Below, one piece after another: positions 48,488 through 58,765 of a stretch of DNA of 64,000 nt (positions are counted from its first letter, which is position 1; every line of letters starts with the position of its first letter). The notes beneath the pieces are model-generated. The model searched no databases and had not been told where the DNA came from. It saw nothing but the letters and a program-made list of their open reading frames with translations. Made by a program: the position numbers and the translations under genes. The stretch is from the NCBI RefSeq assembly GCF_002795825.1, contig NZ_CP018800.1, positions 1,798,001 through 1,862,000 of the forward strand, written 5' to 3'. This DNA is from Mariprofundus ferrinatatus (lineage in GTDB: Bacteria; Pseudomonadota; Zetaproteobacteria; Mariprofundales; Mariprofundaceae).

Positions 48488-49549
48488 TCACCTCCACGCC
48501 AGCCAGAAGTCGATAATGGAGTCCAGTCCCGGGGTGTAGATGAACATTCCGACAACAAAGATCCAGCCCAGGGTCCACGGCAGGAAGATCTTCCATCCCA
48601 GGCGCATCATCTGGTCATAGCGGTAACGTGGGAACGTGGCGCGGAACCAGATGAACACAAAGATAAGGAATGCCGACTTGCCCAGCAGCCACACTGTCCC
48701 GGGGATAAAATCAAGGGCCGGAATCGGCGCATACCAGCCGCCAAGGAACAGAATCGATGTCATCAGGCTGATCAGGATCATCGCGCCATACTCAGCCAGC
48801 GAGAAGGTCGCGAACCACATGCCTGAATACTCGGTGTGATAACCGGCAACCAGCTCTTCTGTTTCGGTCAGATCGAACGGCGTACGCCCTACTTCTGCAC
48901 AGCCTGAGATAAAATAGACCAGCAGCATCGGGAAGAGCGGGATCATATACCAGTGCAGGATTCCACCGGCCTGTGCATGTACGATCTCGGAAAGATTCAG
49001 GGAGCCGGCCAGCATCATCACGGTCACCAGACCAAAGCCCATGGATATCTCATAGGAGATCATCTGGCAGGTAGAACGGATCGAGCCGACGATCGGATAC
49101 TTGGAGTTGGAGGCCCAGCCCGCCATCAACACACCGTAGATGGAGAGTGAAGAGATCGCCATCACATAGAGAAGCCCCATGTTCAGGTTGGCGATTGCCA
49201 TCACACGCGGGGTTTCCCAGATACCGAACAGTGAGGTCTCTCCGAACGGAACCACGGCAAAGGCAATAAGTGCCGGCACCAGTGACAGAATCGGCGCGGC
49301 GACAAACAGCAACTTGTTGGCACGAGCCGGAATAATGGTCTCTTTCAGGAACAGCTTGAGGCCGTCGGCGAGTGGCTGCAGCAGGCCGGCAGGGCCTACG
49401 CGGTTACAGCCCTTACGAATCTGTACCCAACCGATGATTCGACGCTCAAAATAGGTGATATAGGCAACTGAAAGAGCGACCGGCACTGCAATCGCCAGGA
49501 TCTCCAGCGCCCAGATACCTGCCTGAATGGCCATATCAGCAATTGTCAT
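48488..49549 (-). CDS. nuoH: NADH-quinone oxidoreductase subunit H
   Basis: A 353-residue membrane subunit lining the quinone site. Motifs are [20 protein letters not shown], the charged loop [20 protein letters not shown] and [20 protein letters not shown]. The start overlaps the nuoG stop as ATGA. Confidence 0.97.
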   Translation of the reverse strand: MTIADMAIQAGIWALEILAIAVPVALSVAYITYFERRIIGWVQIRKGCNRVGPAGLLQPLADGLKLFLKETIIPARANKLLFVAAPILSLVPALIAFAVVPFGETSLFGIWETPRVMAIANLNMGLLYVMAISSLSIYGVLMAGWASNSKYPIVGSIRSTCQMISYEISMGFGLVTVMMLAGSLNLSEIVHAQAGGILHWYMIPLFPMLLVYFISGCAEVGRTPFDLTETEELVAGYHTEYSGMWFATFSLAEYGAMILISLMTSILFLGGWYAPIPALDFIPGTVWLLGKSAFLIFVFIWFRATFPRYRYDQMMRLGWKIFLPWTLGWIFVVGMFIYTPGLDSIIDFWLAWR

Positions 49550-51900
49550 ACAGCACCCCCAGCAATCGAGGCCGCCGTCACATCAGACAGATCTCCGGCC
49601 ACGCCACGTTTGGCAACAAACAGAACGCCCGGTGCCACATCCTCGCGCACTCCGACATTCAACAGCTGCTCACCAAGGAAGGTTTTAACCTTCAGCGAAC
49701 CGGCAGCAAGCCCTTTGGCCGCCAGTGTCTCCGGGTGCACCAGCACATCGTCCAGAGCATTGATACGACCTGCTTCGGAGAGAAGAGCCGAAGCCCTCGC
49801 CCACATGCCTTCGCGGTACATTGAGTAGCGACTGACCACATCAAGTTCGAAACTATCCCTTCTTTCAGCAGGCGTTGCTGTGGCGTCCTTGTTGCGCGCA
49901 GGCGCTATGAAGACCTCAGACCCGCCTTCACACCATGCATCGGAGAGGCCGGACATGCGGCTGCAAACGGCCTGTCGCAGTTCATCCAGACTAACCACTG
50001 GAACTTCACCACCCATCACCTGAATCAGGCGCATCATCACCTTCCAGAGCGGACGCTCCTGACCGAGTGACTTGAGCGGATTGCTGGCCACTCTAACGCG
50101 CCCTTCCATATTGACGAAGGTACCCTCGATCTCTGAATAGGCCGCAGCCGGAAGCTGTACCGCGGCATACTCACCCATCTCGCCGGAGATCGAACCGATC
50201 TGAACCAGCGGAACCTTCTTCAATGCAGCCTTGGCAGCGGTTGGGAACAGTCCATCGCCGACCGGGTCGTTGCCAATCAGAACCAGCGCATCAAGCTCAC
50301 CGGCAGATGCGGCTGCAAAAATCTCACCTGCACTGCTACGCGCATCGGCAAATACGTTAGAGAGAACCTGGGCGTTAACCCCTTCAGGAATCAGGTTGCG
50401 GCCATCGTTGCCGGCTTCGGCATGACCACAGGCACGCATCAGAAGATCAAGCCCGTGAATCAGCGCTGCCGCATCTTCATGTGAACGAATCTCTTCACCC
50501 ACAAGCAGCGCACAGCTCTCACCCATCAATGCATCGGCTAGCACCTTGCCTGCTTCATGGCGCTCGGAAACAGCACCCACCCAGGCATCAAAACCGGCGG
50601 CGGTTTTACCCAGCTCGGAGACCTGCTCCATGGCACGTGCAATCACAGCAGGCCAGTCGCGTGGACGGATCAATGCATCGCTGCTGATCTTCATATCGGC
50701 ACGGTAGTTCATGGCGCCAATGCGTGACACAGGCTTGCCGGCACGACTACGCTTGCGCAGACGCTGCATCAGCAGAGGCAGACGCTGGCGCAGGTCGGAA
50801 CCGAGGATCACGACCTGATCTGCATCTTCGATCTGAGCGGTGGTCATCGCCAGCCCCTCTTCAAAGGCAAACGGACGCAGGTCACGGCGATGCAGGTCAA
50901 AAGAGACCTTGGCATCCGGGAACAGGGAATCACGCATCAGGCGGATTGCCACCAGCCCCTCAACACTCCACTGCGATGAGAAAACAACACCCACCCTTTT
51001 ATCTTTCAGGAGATCAATAGTCCGGTCAAAAGCGTCGCCCCAGTCGGCCGACTGCAGCTCACCATCAATGCGAACCTTCGGTTCAAGGATACGGTTGTCG
51101 GAGCGGAAGGCATCATAAACGTAGCGGCCACGGTCACAGATCCATGGCTCAGGGCTGCCATCCACCGGACGAATTCGGATCACTTCGTCACCGCGCGACT
51201 CAATGGAGATATCACAGCCATTCGGACACTGGGTACATGTGCTGCCGTGACGGGTCATCTCCCATGGGCGGGAGACATCGTGAGACGGTTTATCAAGCAG
51301 CGCACCAACCGGACAGATATCGGGAAGATTGCCCGAGAGCTCGGATGAGAGCGCCTCTTCGACAATACCATTAATGGTCATGTGGTCGGAGCGATTCAGG
51401 ATTCCGATGTCGCCAGTACCAGCCACCTCGTCAGCAAAACGGACACAACGGGTACAGTGAATGCAACGGGTCATGCAGGTATTCACGAACGGGCCCAGGT
51501 TGTAGTTTACAACCGCACGCTTGGGCTCCACATAACGCCCTTTTGAGGCGCCATGTTCAACTGCATAATCCTGCAGCTTGCAGCTGCCACCCTGGTCACA
51601 GACAGGGCAATCAAGCGGATGATGAATCAGGAGATACTCCATGATCATCTCGCGATCCTTGGCCAGCGTCTCAGTCTGGGTTTTAACCTTCATACCCTCG
51701 GAAACAGGTGTGCAACAGGACGCAGCAGGCTTACCCCAACCCTCAACCTCGACAAGGCACATACGGCAGTTGGCTGCCACGGATAGCTCGGGGTGGTAAC
51801 AGAAATAGGGAACATCAACGCCATTCTGACGGCATGCCTCCAGAATACTGGTTCCCGGTGTTACTTCGACTTCATTCTCATTAATAAATAGCGAGGTCAT
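49546..51900 (-). CDS. nuoG: NADH-quinone oxidoreductase subunit G
   Basis: A 784-residue peripheral-arm subunit. An N-terminal 2Fe-2S ferredoxin domain has CYHPELSVAANCRMC. The N5 region is HHPLDCPVCDQGGSCKLQD, and N4 is CIHCTRCVRFADEVAG. A further cysteine set, CTQCPNGC with a fourth Cys 25 residues later, fits the extra N7 cluster. The C-terminal molybdopterin-oxidoreductase-like domain is structural and lacks a cofactor in this family. Both ends overlap their neighbours. Confidence 0.97.
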   Translation of the reverse strand: MTSLFINENEVEVTPGTSILEACRQNGVDVPYFCYHPELSVAANCRMCLVEVEGWGKPAASCCTPVSEGMKVKTQTETLAKDREMIMEYLLIHHPLDCPVCDQGGSCKLQDYAVEHGASKGRYVEPKRAVVNYNLGPFVNTCMTRCIHCTRCVRFADEVAGTGDIGILNRSDHMTINGIVEEALSSELSGNLPDICPVGALLDKPSHDVSRPWEMTRHGSTCTQCPNGCDISIESRGDEVIRIRPVDGSPEPWICDRGRYVYDAFRSDNRILEPKVRIDGELQSADWGDAFDRTIDLLKDKRVGVVFSSQWSVEGLVAIRLMRDSLFPDAKVSFDLHRRDLRPFAFEEGLAMTTAQIEDADQVVILGSDLRQRLPLLMQRLRKRSRAGKPVSRIGAMNYRADMKISSDALIRPRDWPAVIARAMEQVSELGKTAAGFDAWVGAVSERHEAGKVLADALMGESCALLVGEEIRSHEDAAALIHGLDLLMRACGHAEAGNDGRNLIPEGVNAQVLSNVFADARSSAGEIFAAASAGELDALVLIGNDPVGDGLFPTAAKAALKKVPLVQIGSISGEMGEYAAVQLPAAAYSEIEGTFVNMEGRVRVASNPLKSLGQERPLWKVMMRLIQVMGGEVPVVSLDELRQAVCSRMSGLSDAWCEGGSEVFIAPARNKDATATPAERRDSFELDVVSRYSMYREGMWARASALLSEAGRINALDDVLVHPETLAAKGLAAGSLKVKTFLGEQLLNVGVREDVAPGVLFVAKRGVAGDLSDVTAASIAGGAV

Positions 51901-53177
51901 TCTGCACTCTCCGCCAGTCGGCCTTTGACATCTTCGGGGAAGAACTTAAGCAGGGAGAGCACCGGCGCCGCAGCACCCTCAGCCAGCGCACAGATCGTGC
52001 GGCCCGCCATATGCTCAGAGGCCTCCTTGAGAACCTTCACATCATCTCCCCGACCCTTGCCGTGCTCAACACGCTTCATCACACGCTCGAGCCAGCCGGT
52101 ACCTTCACGGCACGGCGTACACTGTCCGCACGACTCATGGGCGTAGAAGTGAGCAAGTCTGCGTGTCACGGCCACGAGATCAGCCGTCTCATCCATGACA
52201 ATAATAGCGCCAGAACCCAGGAAAGAGCCCGCCTTCATCAGATCATCATAGGTCAACGGGGTATCATAGTGCTCGGCAGTCAGCCAGGGCGTAGATGAGC
52301 CACCTGGAATAATCACCTTAGGTACGGTGCCGTGCTGCAGGCCGCCGCAGTAATCTTCAATCAGTGTTTTCAGGGATGTACCCATCGGCACTTCATAGTT
52401 GCCCGGCTTATTAACATGCCCGGAAACCGAAAAAATCTTGCAGCCGGTATTGTTAGGAATACCGATCGAAGCGTGCCATTCACCGCCGAACTTAAGGATC
52501 GCCGGAACCGTGGCCAGCGTCTCAACATTGTTCACCACGGTGGGACAGCGGTAGAAACCCTCAACAGCGGGAAACGGCGGCTTAAAGCGCGGACGGCCCG
52601 GCTTGCCTTCGAGTGATTCAATAAGCGCAGTCTCTTCACCGCAGACATAGGCGCCCGCACCGCGATGTACGGTAAGATTCATCGAATAATCGGTTCCGAG
52701 AATATTCTCGCCCAGCAGGTTGGCATCATACGCCTCTTTGATCGCTGCATTCAGCACATTCGCCTCATGCAGAAACTCTCCACGGATATAGATGTAGGCA
52801 TCTCGCACACCAAGCGCGAAACCGGCCATGATCATACCCTCGATCAGCAGATGCGGATCAAAGCGCATAATGTCGCGATCCTTGAAGGTGCCGGGCTCGC
52901 CCTCATCCGCATTACAGAGCAGATAGGTTGGCTTGCCGGTGTTGCGCGGCACAAAAGACCACTTCAGCCCAGTCGGGAAACCTGCACCGCCACGACCACG
53001 GATACCGGAGGTTTTTACTTCATTGATAATCTTCGCCGAATCGAACTCTTTGAGCACAGTAGGCAGAAACTCATAAGCGCCATTTTCACGCGCCACTGAA
53101 AGCTTGTGCTGATCAGGAATATTGATGCGGTCAAAACAGATCTGGGTGACCTGCTTAGGATCGGAGGAGATAGTCAT
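51897..53177 (-). CDS. nuoF: NADH-quinone oxidoreductase subunit F
   Basis: A 426-residue NADH-binding subunit with FMN and cluster N3. Features are GRGGAGFPTGLKWSF (NADH site), NADEGEPGTFKDRDIM (FMN site), GAGAYVCGEETALIESLEG and the 4Fe-4S motif ESCGQCTPCREGTGWLERVM with the fourth Cys in GRTICALAEGAA. It starts inside the nuoE stop. Confidence 0.97.
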   Translation of the reverse strand: MTISSDPKQVTQICFDRINIPDQHKLSVARENGAYEFLPTVLKEFDSAKIINEVKTSGIRGRGGAGFPTGLKWSFVPRNTGKPTYLLCNADEGEPGTFKDRDIMRFDPHLLIEGMIMAGFALGVRDAYIYIRGEFLHEANVLNAAIKEAYDANLLGENILGTDYSMNLTVHRGAGAYVCGEETALIESLEGKPGRPRFKPPFPAVEGFYRCPTVVNNVETLATVPAILKFGGEWHASIGIPNNTGCKIFSVSGHVNKPGNYEVPMGTSLKTLIEDYCGGLQHGTVPKVIIPGGSSTPWLTAEHYDTPLTYDDLMKAGSFLGSGAIIVMDETADLVAVTRRLAHFYAHESCGQCTPCREGTGWLERVMKRVEHGKGRGDDVKVLKEASEHMAGRTICALAEGAAAPVLSLLKFFPEDVKGRLAESAE

Positions 53178-53674
53178 GCCTCACCCCCTTCCGCACGGCA
53201 CTTGCTGATCAGCTCATCCATTGTTTCAGGCGTCGCCTTCTCGTGATAGATGTTATTAACCTGCACCACCGGGGCGCCACCGCAGGCACCGGCACACTCC
53301 ACTTCAGCAATGGTAAACATGCCGTCAGGGGTGGTCTCACCCAGTTTGATGCCCAGCGAATCGCACATGTGGTCAACCAGCTCGTAGGCCCCATTGAGCA
53401 TGCAGCCCGCATTGGTACAAACCTCAAGCAGATATTTCCCTGAAGGCTGCTCCTTGAACATGGTGTAGAAAGTCACCACCTCGCGCACACGCATCAGATG
53501 AATACCCAGCAGATCGGCAATCATCTCCTGCGCCGGCATGGAGATATAACCGAAATCTTCCTGTGCCATATAGAGCACGGGCATCAGGGCAGACTGCGGG
53601 CCCGGGTAACGCTTTACCAGCTCTGCAATTTCAGCCAGGCGCTCGTCACTGAAGCGAACCGTATCCGCACTCAT
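53174..53674 (-). CDS. nuoE: NADH-quinone oxidoreductase subunit E
   Basis: A 166-residue thioredoxin-fold subunit holding the 2Fe-2S cluster N1a. The ligands are CTNAGC (C-x4-C) and CAGACG (C-x3-C). ATGA overlaps occur with nuoD upstream and nuoF downstream. Confidence 0.96.
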   Translation of the reverse strand: MSADTVRFSDERLAEIAELVKRYPGPQSALMPVLYMAQEDFGYISMPAQEMIADLLGIHLMRVREVVTFYTMFKEQPSGKYLLEVCTNAGCMLNGAYELVDHMCDSLGIKLGETTPDGMFTIAEVECAGACGGAPVVQVNNIYHEKATPETMDELISKCRAEGGEA

Positions 53675-54849
53675 CGGTCGACCTCCCCAAATACAATATC
53701 CTGCGTACCGAGAATCGCCACAACATCAGCAATCATGTGGCCACGGCACATATAATCGAGCGCTTCGATATGGGCAAAGCCCGGCGCACGAACCTTCATC
53801 CGGTATGGCTTATTGGAACCATCAGACACGATATAAACGCCAAACTCACCTTTTGGATGCTCTACCGCCTGATAAACGTCTCCGGCAGGCACATGGAAAC
53901 CTTCCTGGAAATATTTGAAATGGTGAATCAGCGCTTCCATGTCACCCTTCATCTCTGCGCGCTTCGGATTAGTCAGCTTGTAATCTTCAATTTTTACAGG
54001 GCCAGGGTTGTTTTCAAGCCACTCGATGCACTGAACGATGATACGATTGGCCTCGCGCATCTCCTCAACGCGCACCAGATAGCGGTCATAGCAATCGCCG
54101 GTCGCACCGACCGGAATATCGAAATCAACCTTATCATAGGCATCATAAGGCTGCGTCTTGCGCAGGTCCCACTCAATACCCGAACCGCGAATCATCGGGC
54201 CAGAGAAACCCCAATCAAGCGCCGCCTGCTTATCAACAATGGCAATATCCACGTTGCGCTGCTTCCAGATACGGTTCTCGGTCAGCAGCGTCTCATACTC
54301 ATCAACATAGGTCGGAAAACGCTCGGTGAACGCCTTGATCTTGCCCAGCAGACCATCCGGCAACTCCTTGGAAACGCCACCCGGACGGAAATAGGCCGCA
54401 TGCATGCGCGCCCCGCTCACCTCTTCGTAGAAATCGAAGATATCCTCGCGCTCACGGAAGCAGTAGAGGAACACGGTCATCGCACCGATATCGAGAGCCA
54501 CCGCACCAAGCCAGAGGCAGTGGTTGAGAATACGGGTAAGCTCGGCATACATGGTACGGATATACTGGGCACGCTCCGGCGCCTCGACGCCGAGCATCTT
54601 CTCAACAGCCAGCGCATAAGCATGCTCATTGGCCATCATTGAGACATAGTCGAAACGGTCAAAATAGGGGACGTTCTGCAGGTAGGTTTTATATTCAAAA
54701 AGCTTCTCGGTACCACGGTGCAGCAGGCCGATATGCGGATCAGCCTTCTCAACCACCTCACCGTCCAGCTCAAGCACAAGGCGCAATACACCATGCGCGG
54801 CCGGATGCTGGGGACCGAAGTTAAGGGTATAGTTTTTAATCTCAGCCAC
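53671..54849 (-). CDS. nuoD: NADH-quinone oxidoreductase subunit D
   Basis: A 392-residue subunit of the quinone-reduction site, derived from hydrogenase large subunits. Motifs are [20 protein letters not shown] (quinone-contact His), [20 protein letters not shown] and the C-terminal [20 protein letters not shown] region. It starts with GTG at 54849, overlapping nuoC by eight bases. C and D are separate genes here, unlike the nuoCD fusion of E. coli. Confidence 0.97.
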   Translation of the reverse strand: MAEIKNYTLNFGPQHPAAHGVLRLVLELDGEVVEKADPHIGLLHRGTEKLFEYKTYLQNVPYFDRFDYVSMMANEHAYALAVEKMLGVEAPERAQYIRTMYAELTRILNHCLWLGAVALDIGAMTVFLYCFREREDIFDFYEEVSGARMHAAYFRPGGVSKELPDGLLGKIKAFTERFPTYVDEYETLLTENRIWKQRNVDIAIVDKQAALDWGFSGPMIRGSGIEWDLRKTQPYDAYDKVDFDIPVGATGDCYDRYLVRVEEMREANRIIVQCIEWLENNPGPVKIEDYKLTNPKRAEMKGDMEALIHHFKYFQEGFHVPAGDVYQAVEHPKGEFGVYIVSDGSNKPYRMKVRAPGFAHIEALDYMCRGHMIADVVAILGTQDIVFGEVDR

Positions 54850-55459
54850 GATCCACCCCCGGCCAGGTTCGCTCTACAAGCACGCGCTCAGTCAACTGGT
54901 TCGGACGATAAACACAGCGCCACTGCGCCTCATCGAAGAACATCTCCACACGCCCGGTAAGCGGGAAATCCTTGCGCAGCGGATAGCCCTCGAAACCATA
55001 ATCGGTCAGCAGGCGGCGCAGGTCCGGATGATGGTTGAAGATAATGCCATACATATCGAAGGCTTCGCGCTCAAACCAGTTGGCAGTCGGCCAGACCTCG
55101 GTCACAGAGTCGACCAGATCACGCTCGTTCGCACCAACCTTCAGGCGAAGCCGCCTGTTCTTGGAGACAGAGAGCAGATTGTAGACAACCTCAAAACGCG
55201 GACTGGCATCGCTCCACCCCGGCAGCGCGCTGTTATCAACACCACAGAGATCCATGATCTGCTCAAAGCCGAGCGTGTTTTTCAGATAGTGACAGGCTTC
55301 AGCAATACATTCGCGCGCCAGAACCACGACTTCACAATCCAGACCGGCAGAAACACTCAACACCTGATCGCCAAACTTCTCACGCAGAGACTTCTCTTCT
55401 GGCGAGGCTTCAGTGGCTGCAGCCACTCCTATATCATCCTGCAACTTTTCTTCAGTCAT
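54842..55459 (-). CDS. nuoC: NADH-quinone oxidoreductase subunit C
   Basis: A 205-residue subunit. The signature is [19 protein letters not shown] followed by [20 protein letters not shown]. The N-terminal 30 residues are acidic and variable. It is encoded six bases after nuoB. Confidence 0.96.
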   Translation of the reverse strand: MTEEKLQDDIGVAAATEASPEEKSLREKFGDQVLSVSAGLDCEVVVLARECIAEACHYLKNTLGFEQIMDLCGVDNSALPGWSDASPRFEVVYNLLSVSKNRRLRLKVGANERDLVDSVTEVWPTANWFEREAFDMYGIIFNHHPDLRRLLTDYGFEGYPLRKDFPLTGRVEMFFDEAQWRCVYRPNQLTERVLVERTWPGVDRG

Positions 55460-55465
55460 CTTAAC

Positions 55466-55942
55466 CTACCGGGCAATCGTGTTGGTACGTTTGATTTTTT
55501 CCTGCAGCTGGATAAAGCCGTATAACAGAGCCTCAGCTGTCGGAGGGCAGCCGGGCACATAAATATCCACCGGCACTATACGGTCACAACCACGCGTCAC
55601 CGAATAGGAGTAGTGATAGTAACCACCACCATTGGCACAACTCCCCATGGAGATCACCCAGCGCGGCTCGGACATCTGGTCGTACACCTTACGCAGCGCA
55701 GGCGCCATCTTGTTGCAGAGCGTACCAGCCACCACCATTACGTCGGACTGACGCGGACTTGGGCGGAAAACGATTCCGAAGCGGTCGAGGTCGTAACGGG
55801 AGGCTCCGGCATGCATCATCTCAACCGCACAGCAGGCCAGACCAAAAGTCATCGGCCAGAGTGAGCCACAACGGGCACCGTTAATGAGTTTATCAGCAGT
55901 CGTGGTGATAAACCCCTTCTCAAGAATGCCTTCTATTCCCAT
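55466..55942 (-). CDS. nuoB: NADH-quinone oxidoreductase subunit B
   Basis: A 158-residue subunit holding the terminal cluster N2. It has the adjacent cysteine pair in [15 protein letters not shown], a third Cys in [17 protein letters not shown] and the fourth in [15 protein letters not shown]. The ATG at 55942 overlaps the nuoA stop by 10 bases. Confidence 0.97.
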   Translation of the reverse strand: MGIEGILEKGFITTTADKLINGARCGSLWPMTFGLACCAVEMMHAGASRYDLDRFGIVFRPSPRQSDVMVVAGTLCNKMAPALRKVYDQMSEPRWVISMGSCANGGGYYHYSYSVTRGCDRIVPVDIYVPGCPPTAEALLYGFIQLQEKIKRTNTIAR

Positions 55943-56304
55943 TGCAAGGCTCCTTTCTTCCACGCATAAATGTATCCGACCAGCAGCACCAGCAGGAACA
56001 GCACCATCTCAACAAATCCGAAAAGACCGATCTGATCAAGCACAACCGCCCAAGGAAACAGGAAGGCGCTTTCAAGGTCGAAGACAACAAACAGGATCGC
56101 CAGAAGGTAGAAGCGGACATCAAACTGAAGACGGGCATCCTCGAAGGCCTCGAAGCCGCACTCATAGGCAGAAAGCTTTTCAGCATCAGGCTTCTGCTCT
56201 GCCAGAAAAAGGGTAAGAACAAGCGGAGCCGCACCCATAGCTATGGCGATAATAATAAAGATAAAGATTGGTGCGTATTCGTTCGCGAGATAAGCCGCGC
56301 CCAT
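55933..56304 (-). CDS. nuoA: NADH-quinone oxidoreductase subunit A
   Basis: A 123-residue, three-TM subunit at the junction with the quinone site. Features are [20 protein letters not shown] (the conserved Cys loop) and [28 protein letters not shown] ribosome site precedes the ATG. It is the first gene of the operon, downstream of a 447-base gap that should hold the promoter. Confidence 0.96.
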   Translation of the reverse strand: MGAAYLANEYAPIFIFIIIAIAMGAAPLVLTLFLAEQKPDAEKLSAYECGFEAFEDARLQFDVRFYLLAILFVVFDLESAFLFPWAVVLDQIGLFGFVEMVLFLLVLLVGYIYAWKKGALQWE

Positions 56305-56751
56305 GGAACCCCCTCCTCTCTAAACTGAAACCCCTGCATTTACCCTCAAAAGCAGGGTGTGCTTGCTACCACCGGAGACCCATCCGGTCAAGTTTATTAA
56401 CGCCTCTTAACCTTATGAAAGCTAAGGGGAAATATGGATACATAAACATTAAATACGGCCGCAACATGCAAAAATATCCAAAGATTTTGAGGGTTTATTT
56501 GCCACGACAGAAACCGGGCTGTATTACAGAAGGGGCCCCTCAATAAGGCATTGCAGAGAAAGTAATAGCTAACCATCTCAGCCATCCTGCCCTCGCCCCT
56601 CATGAGGGCAATAAAACCACATCGGGCCGACTTTACGGTCACGGTGATCGGCGATCCTGTCCTCTCCGCCGGACATCATCCAATTCGGCAGGATAGCCGA
56701 ATGATCGAACCGGACTTGGCACACTCCCCTTCCGGATATCTCCGCCAAAAC
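56305..56751. other. gene-free stretch between nuoA and the ssrA terminator
   Basis: About 450 bases without a convincing gene. Short frames on both strands lack family features and ribosome sites. It must contain the nuo promoter, but I found no close TTGACA/TATAAT match in the part nearest nuoA. Visible structures are a 12-base palindrome CCCTCATGAGGG (56597-56608), a 10-base palindrome AGGGGCCCCT (56531-56540) and a hairpin ATTCGGC/GCCGAAT (56683-56702). None has a T run. Confidence 0.5.
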
Positions 56752-56773
56752 AAAAAAACCGCCTTGCGGCGGT
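56752..56773 (-). terminator. intrinsic terminator of ssrA
   Basis: On the minus strand, ACCGCC-GCAA-GGCGGT is followed by a T run. It lies 11 bases past the CCA end of the tmRNA. Confidence 0.88.
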
Positions 56774-56783
56774 CCTTCTGTTT

Positions 56784-57135
56784 TGGTGGAGGCGGCGGGA
56801 CTCGAACCCGCGTCCGAAAACCATCAGCCAATGGCACTACATGTTTAGTCCGTCCAGACAGCACCCCCAGGAAACCGAACGGACAAAGTGCCCAAGGGGT
56901 CGATTCGTAACTGTTTAACCCTACAGACCACGAGTCTCCAGCCTGTAGTGGCGATCCCATCTAAATGGCCCCGGACTCCCAATGGATGGGCACCTCAGGA
57001 ACGGGGTAACTTACGCAGCGTAAGCTAGTTCTACGTCGTCGTTTGCAATTATAACAAACTGCCAGTTTTTTACGGGACCAACAACCCGACATGCGCCACA
57101 GGGTTCAGCATCTTCGTCGAAGCCAAATCGCCCCC
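56784..57135 (-). ncRNA. ssrA: tmRNA (one-piece), tag peptide ANDDVELAYAA
   Basis: Transfer-messenger RNA that rescues stalled ribosomes. The 5' end GGGGGCG (at 57135) pairs over seven bases with CGCCUCC before the encoded ACCA, including the G3-U pair that marks alanine identity. The 3' half has a T-arm (GGGTTCGAGTCCC). The tag frame is at 57011-57046: GCA AAC GAC GAC GTA GAA CTA GCT TAC GCT GCG TAA. This gives AANDDVELAYAA with the charged Ala. The end is YAA, where most tags end LAA. It is a single continuous RNA, not the permuted two-piece form. Confidence 0.95.
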
Positions 57136-57212
57136 GTGAACGGCACATGCTAATGTATAGGAAGACCAAACCACAAGCCGCCGATTTGATTCACGATGAA
57201 CCGGGAGGTGGG

Positions 57213-58085
57213 CTAGCCGAACAGCCCCTGCTGAATCAGGCCGAATGCAAACAGCGCCCCGACCCAGTGCGAGTTGAGGAAAAACGGGAAGCCCCATGGT
57301 TCCCCTTCGCGCATCAGACGGGCGCAGAGCATCACCTGCAATACCATGGCGGCACCCCAGCCGGCCGCCACCCAGAAGCCATCGACGAGCGATGCTGCCA
57401 TCACCAGCAGTAACATGGTCGCCATCCCCAGCAGAACGACTGCGACTACCGCACGCTCGCCAAACCATATCGCCGTCGATTTTACGCCGATCTTCACATC
57501 GTCAGCACGATCCCCCATGGCATAAGCCGTATCATAGGAGAGCGACCAGCAAACATTGGCGAAAAAGAGTAGCCAGGGAACCGGCGAATCGAAGACGCTA
57601 CCGGTCTCGGACGCCCAGGCCATCACAGCACCCCAGCCGAAAGCCATACCGAGCCACGCCTGCGGAAAATGGGTGTAACGCTTAAGAAAAGGATACAGCC
57701 CGGCCAGGACGGCACCGACCACCGACAACGCGATCACATAGGGAGAGGTCAGAGAGACCAGCAACAGGGCTGTCAGCATCATCAGGATAAAGCCCGCCAG
57801 TGCCGCTCCCGGCGCAATGTTGCCGGCCGCAACCGGTCGCTGTTTAGTGCGTTCGACATGCGGATCAAACTCGCGATCGGCAAAATCGTTGATCACGCAA
57901 CCGGCCGAACGCATCAGGAATACACCGGCCACAAAGATGAAAAGATTCTTAAAGGATGGCAGCTCCTGCGCACCGGCAAACAGCCCCCACATCGTCGGCC
58001 AGAGCAGCAGCCAGTACCCGACAGGACGATCGATACGAAGAAGCCTGTACCAGTCAGAGATGGAGCCAACAGGTAAAAACTGCAA
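57213..58085 (-). CDS. ubiA: 4-hydroxybenzoate polyprenyltransferase
   Basis: A 290-residue membrane prenyltransferase that joins the polyprenyl tail to 4-hydroxybenzoate. The first aspartate-rich motif is NDFADREFDPHVERTKQRP, and the second is in SYDTAYAMGDRADDVKIGVK. Seven or more TM helices follow. The only plausible start found is TTG at 58085, so the N-terminus is less certain. It lies 12 bases after ubiC, which makes its substrate. Confidence 0.94.
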   Translation of the reverse strand: MQFLPVGSISDWYRLLRIDRPVGYWLLLWPTMWGLFAGAQELPSFKNLFIFVAGVFLMRSAGCVINDFADREFDPHVERTKQRPVAAGNIAPGAALAGFILMMLTALLLVSLTSPYVIALSVVGAVLAGLYPFLKRYTHFPQAWLGMAFGWGAVMAWASETGSVFDSPVPWLLFFANVCWSLSYDTAYAMGDRADDVKIGVKSTAIWFGERAVVAVVLLGMATMLLLVMAASLVDGFWVAAGWGAAMVLQVMLCARLMREGEPWGFPFFLNSHWVGALFAFGLIQQGLFG

Positions 58086-58097
58086 CAGCTCAGGGCC

Positions 58098-58661
58098 TCA
58101 AGTGGTGTACCGGCGTGAGGTAGACTCAAGCCTCTTCCACATCTCGGGGTGGAACACCTCAACAACCAGTGCCCGGGTACCCGATGGCGAACGCAGAACC
58201 GAGCGGCGAGCCCAGCGACCATGATTATTTCCCTCGCACTCAATCTGAGTCACACTGAGATCGGAGCGAGAAAGCGACAGTCCGCGATCAAGAAGCAGGT
58301 TGCCAAGCGGTCTCTTCCCCTCCTCCAGATCGCACATCAGATCGGCAGGCAGATATTCAAGCGGCAGCACAGATTCGGCATCAAACAGCACCGAGCCCCG
58401 ATGCATCAGTGACACCTGGCGCCGCAGCGATGTGGCGTTATTGCTGCAACCCAGCAGCTCGGCCTCTTCTGGCTGAGCTATATCCACAAACTGATCATGC
58501 AGGCGCACTTCCAGCCTGATTCCGTAGTGACGCTCAAGAAACCGTGTCAGCGATCCGGCCACTGTCAGTACGGCAGCAACGTCGCGACTCACACCCGCCT
58601 CTTCTGCTTTCCAGTAACGGACCGGCTGCCAGTTTTGTATTTGAAGGGACCCGAAGAACAT
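58098..58661 (-). CDS. ubiC: chorismate lyase
   Basis: Converts chorismate to 4-hydroxybenzoate and pyruvate, the first committed step to ubiquinone. The ATG at 58661 has AGGA seven bases before it and gives 187 residues. A TTG six codons upstream is possible. The C-terminal part carries the family pattern GKRPLGNLLLDRGLSLSRSD and GRWARRSVLRSPSG, with the substrate-contact Arg and Glu (VEVFHPEMW). The first 40 residues are poorly conserved. It forms an operon with ubiA. Confidence 0.85.
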   Translation of the reverse strand: MFFGSLQIQNWQPVRYWKAEEAGVSRDVAAVLTVAGSLTRFLERHYGIRLEVRLHDQFVDIAQPEEAELLGCSNNATSLRRQVSLMHRGSVLFDAESVLPLEYLPADLMCDLEEGKRPLGNLLLDRGLSLSRSDLSVTQIECEGNNHGRWARRSVLRSPSGTRALVVEVFHPEMWKRLESTSRRYTT

Positions 58662-58765
58662 CTCCACATCCTGTTGCAAGCAGCGCCCGGGTCAAGATGA
58701 ATCACACAACATTGCCGCTTGTTTTCGGCTTGCGCTTCAACTCCAAATCGGGCCCAATTCCAGCC

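Noticed and set aside
56397-56642. 81-residue minus-strand frame upstream of nuoA
   Set aside because: It has a GTG start, no ribosome site and no recognisable motif, and it lies in the presumed nuo promoter region.
56784-57135. Two-piece (permuted) tmRNA
   Set aside because: The 5' acceptor half, tag frame and 3' half occur in standard order in one continuous stretch, with a perfect acceptor stem.
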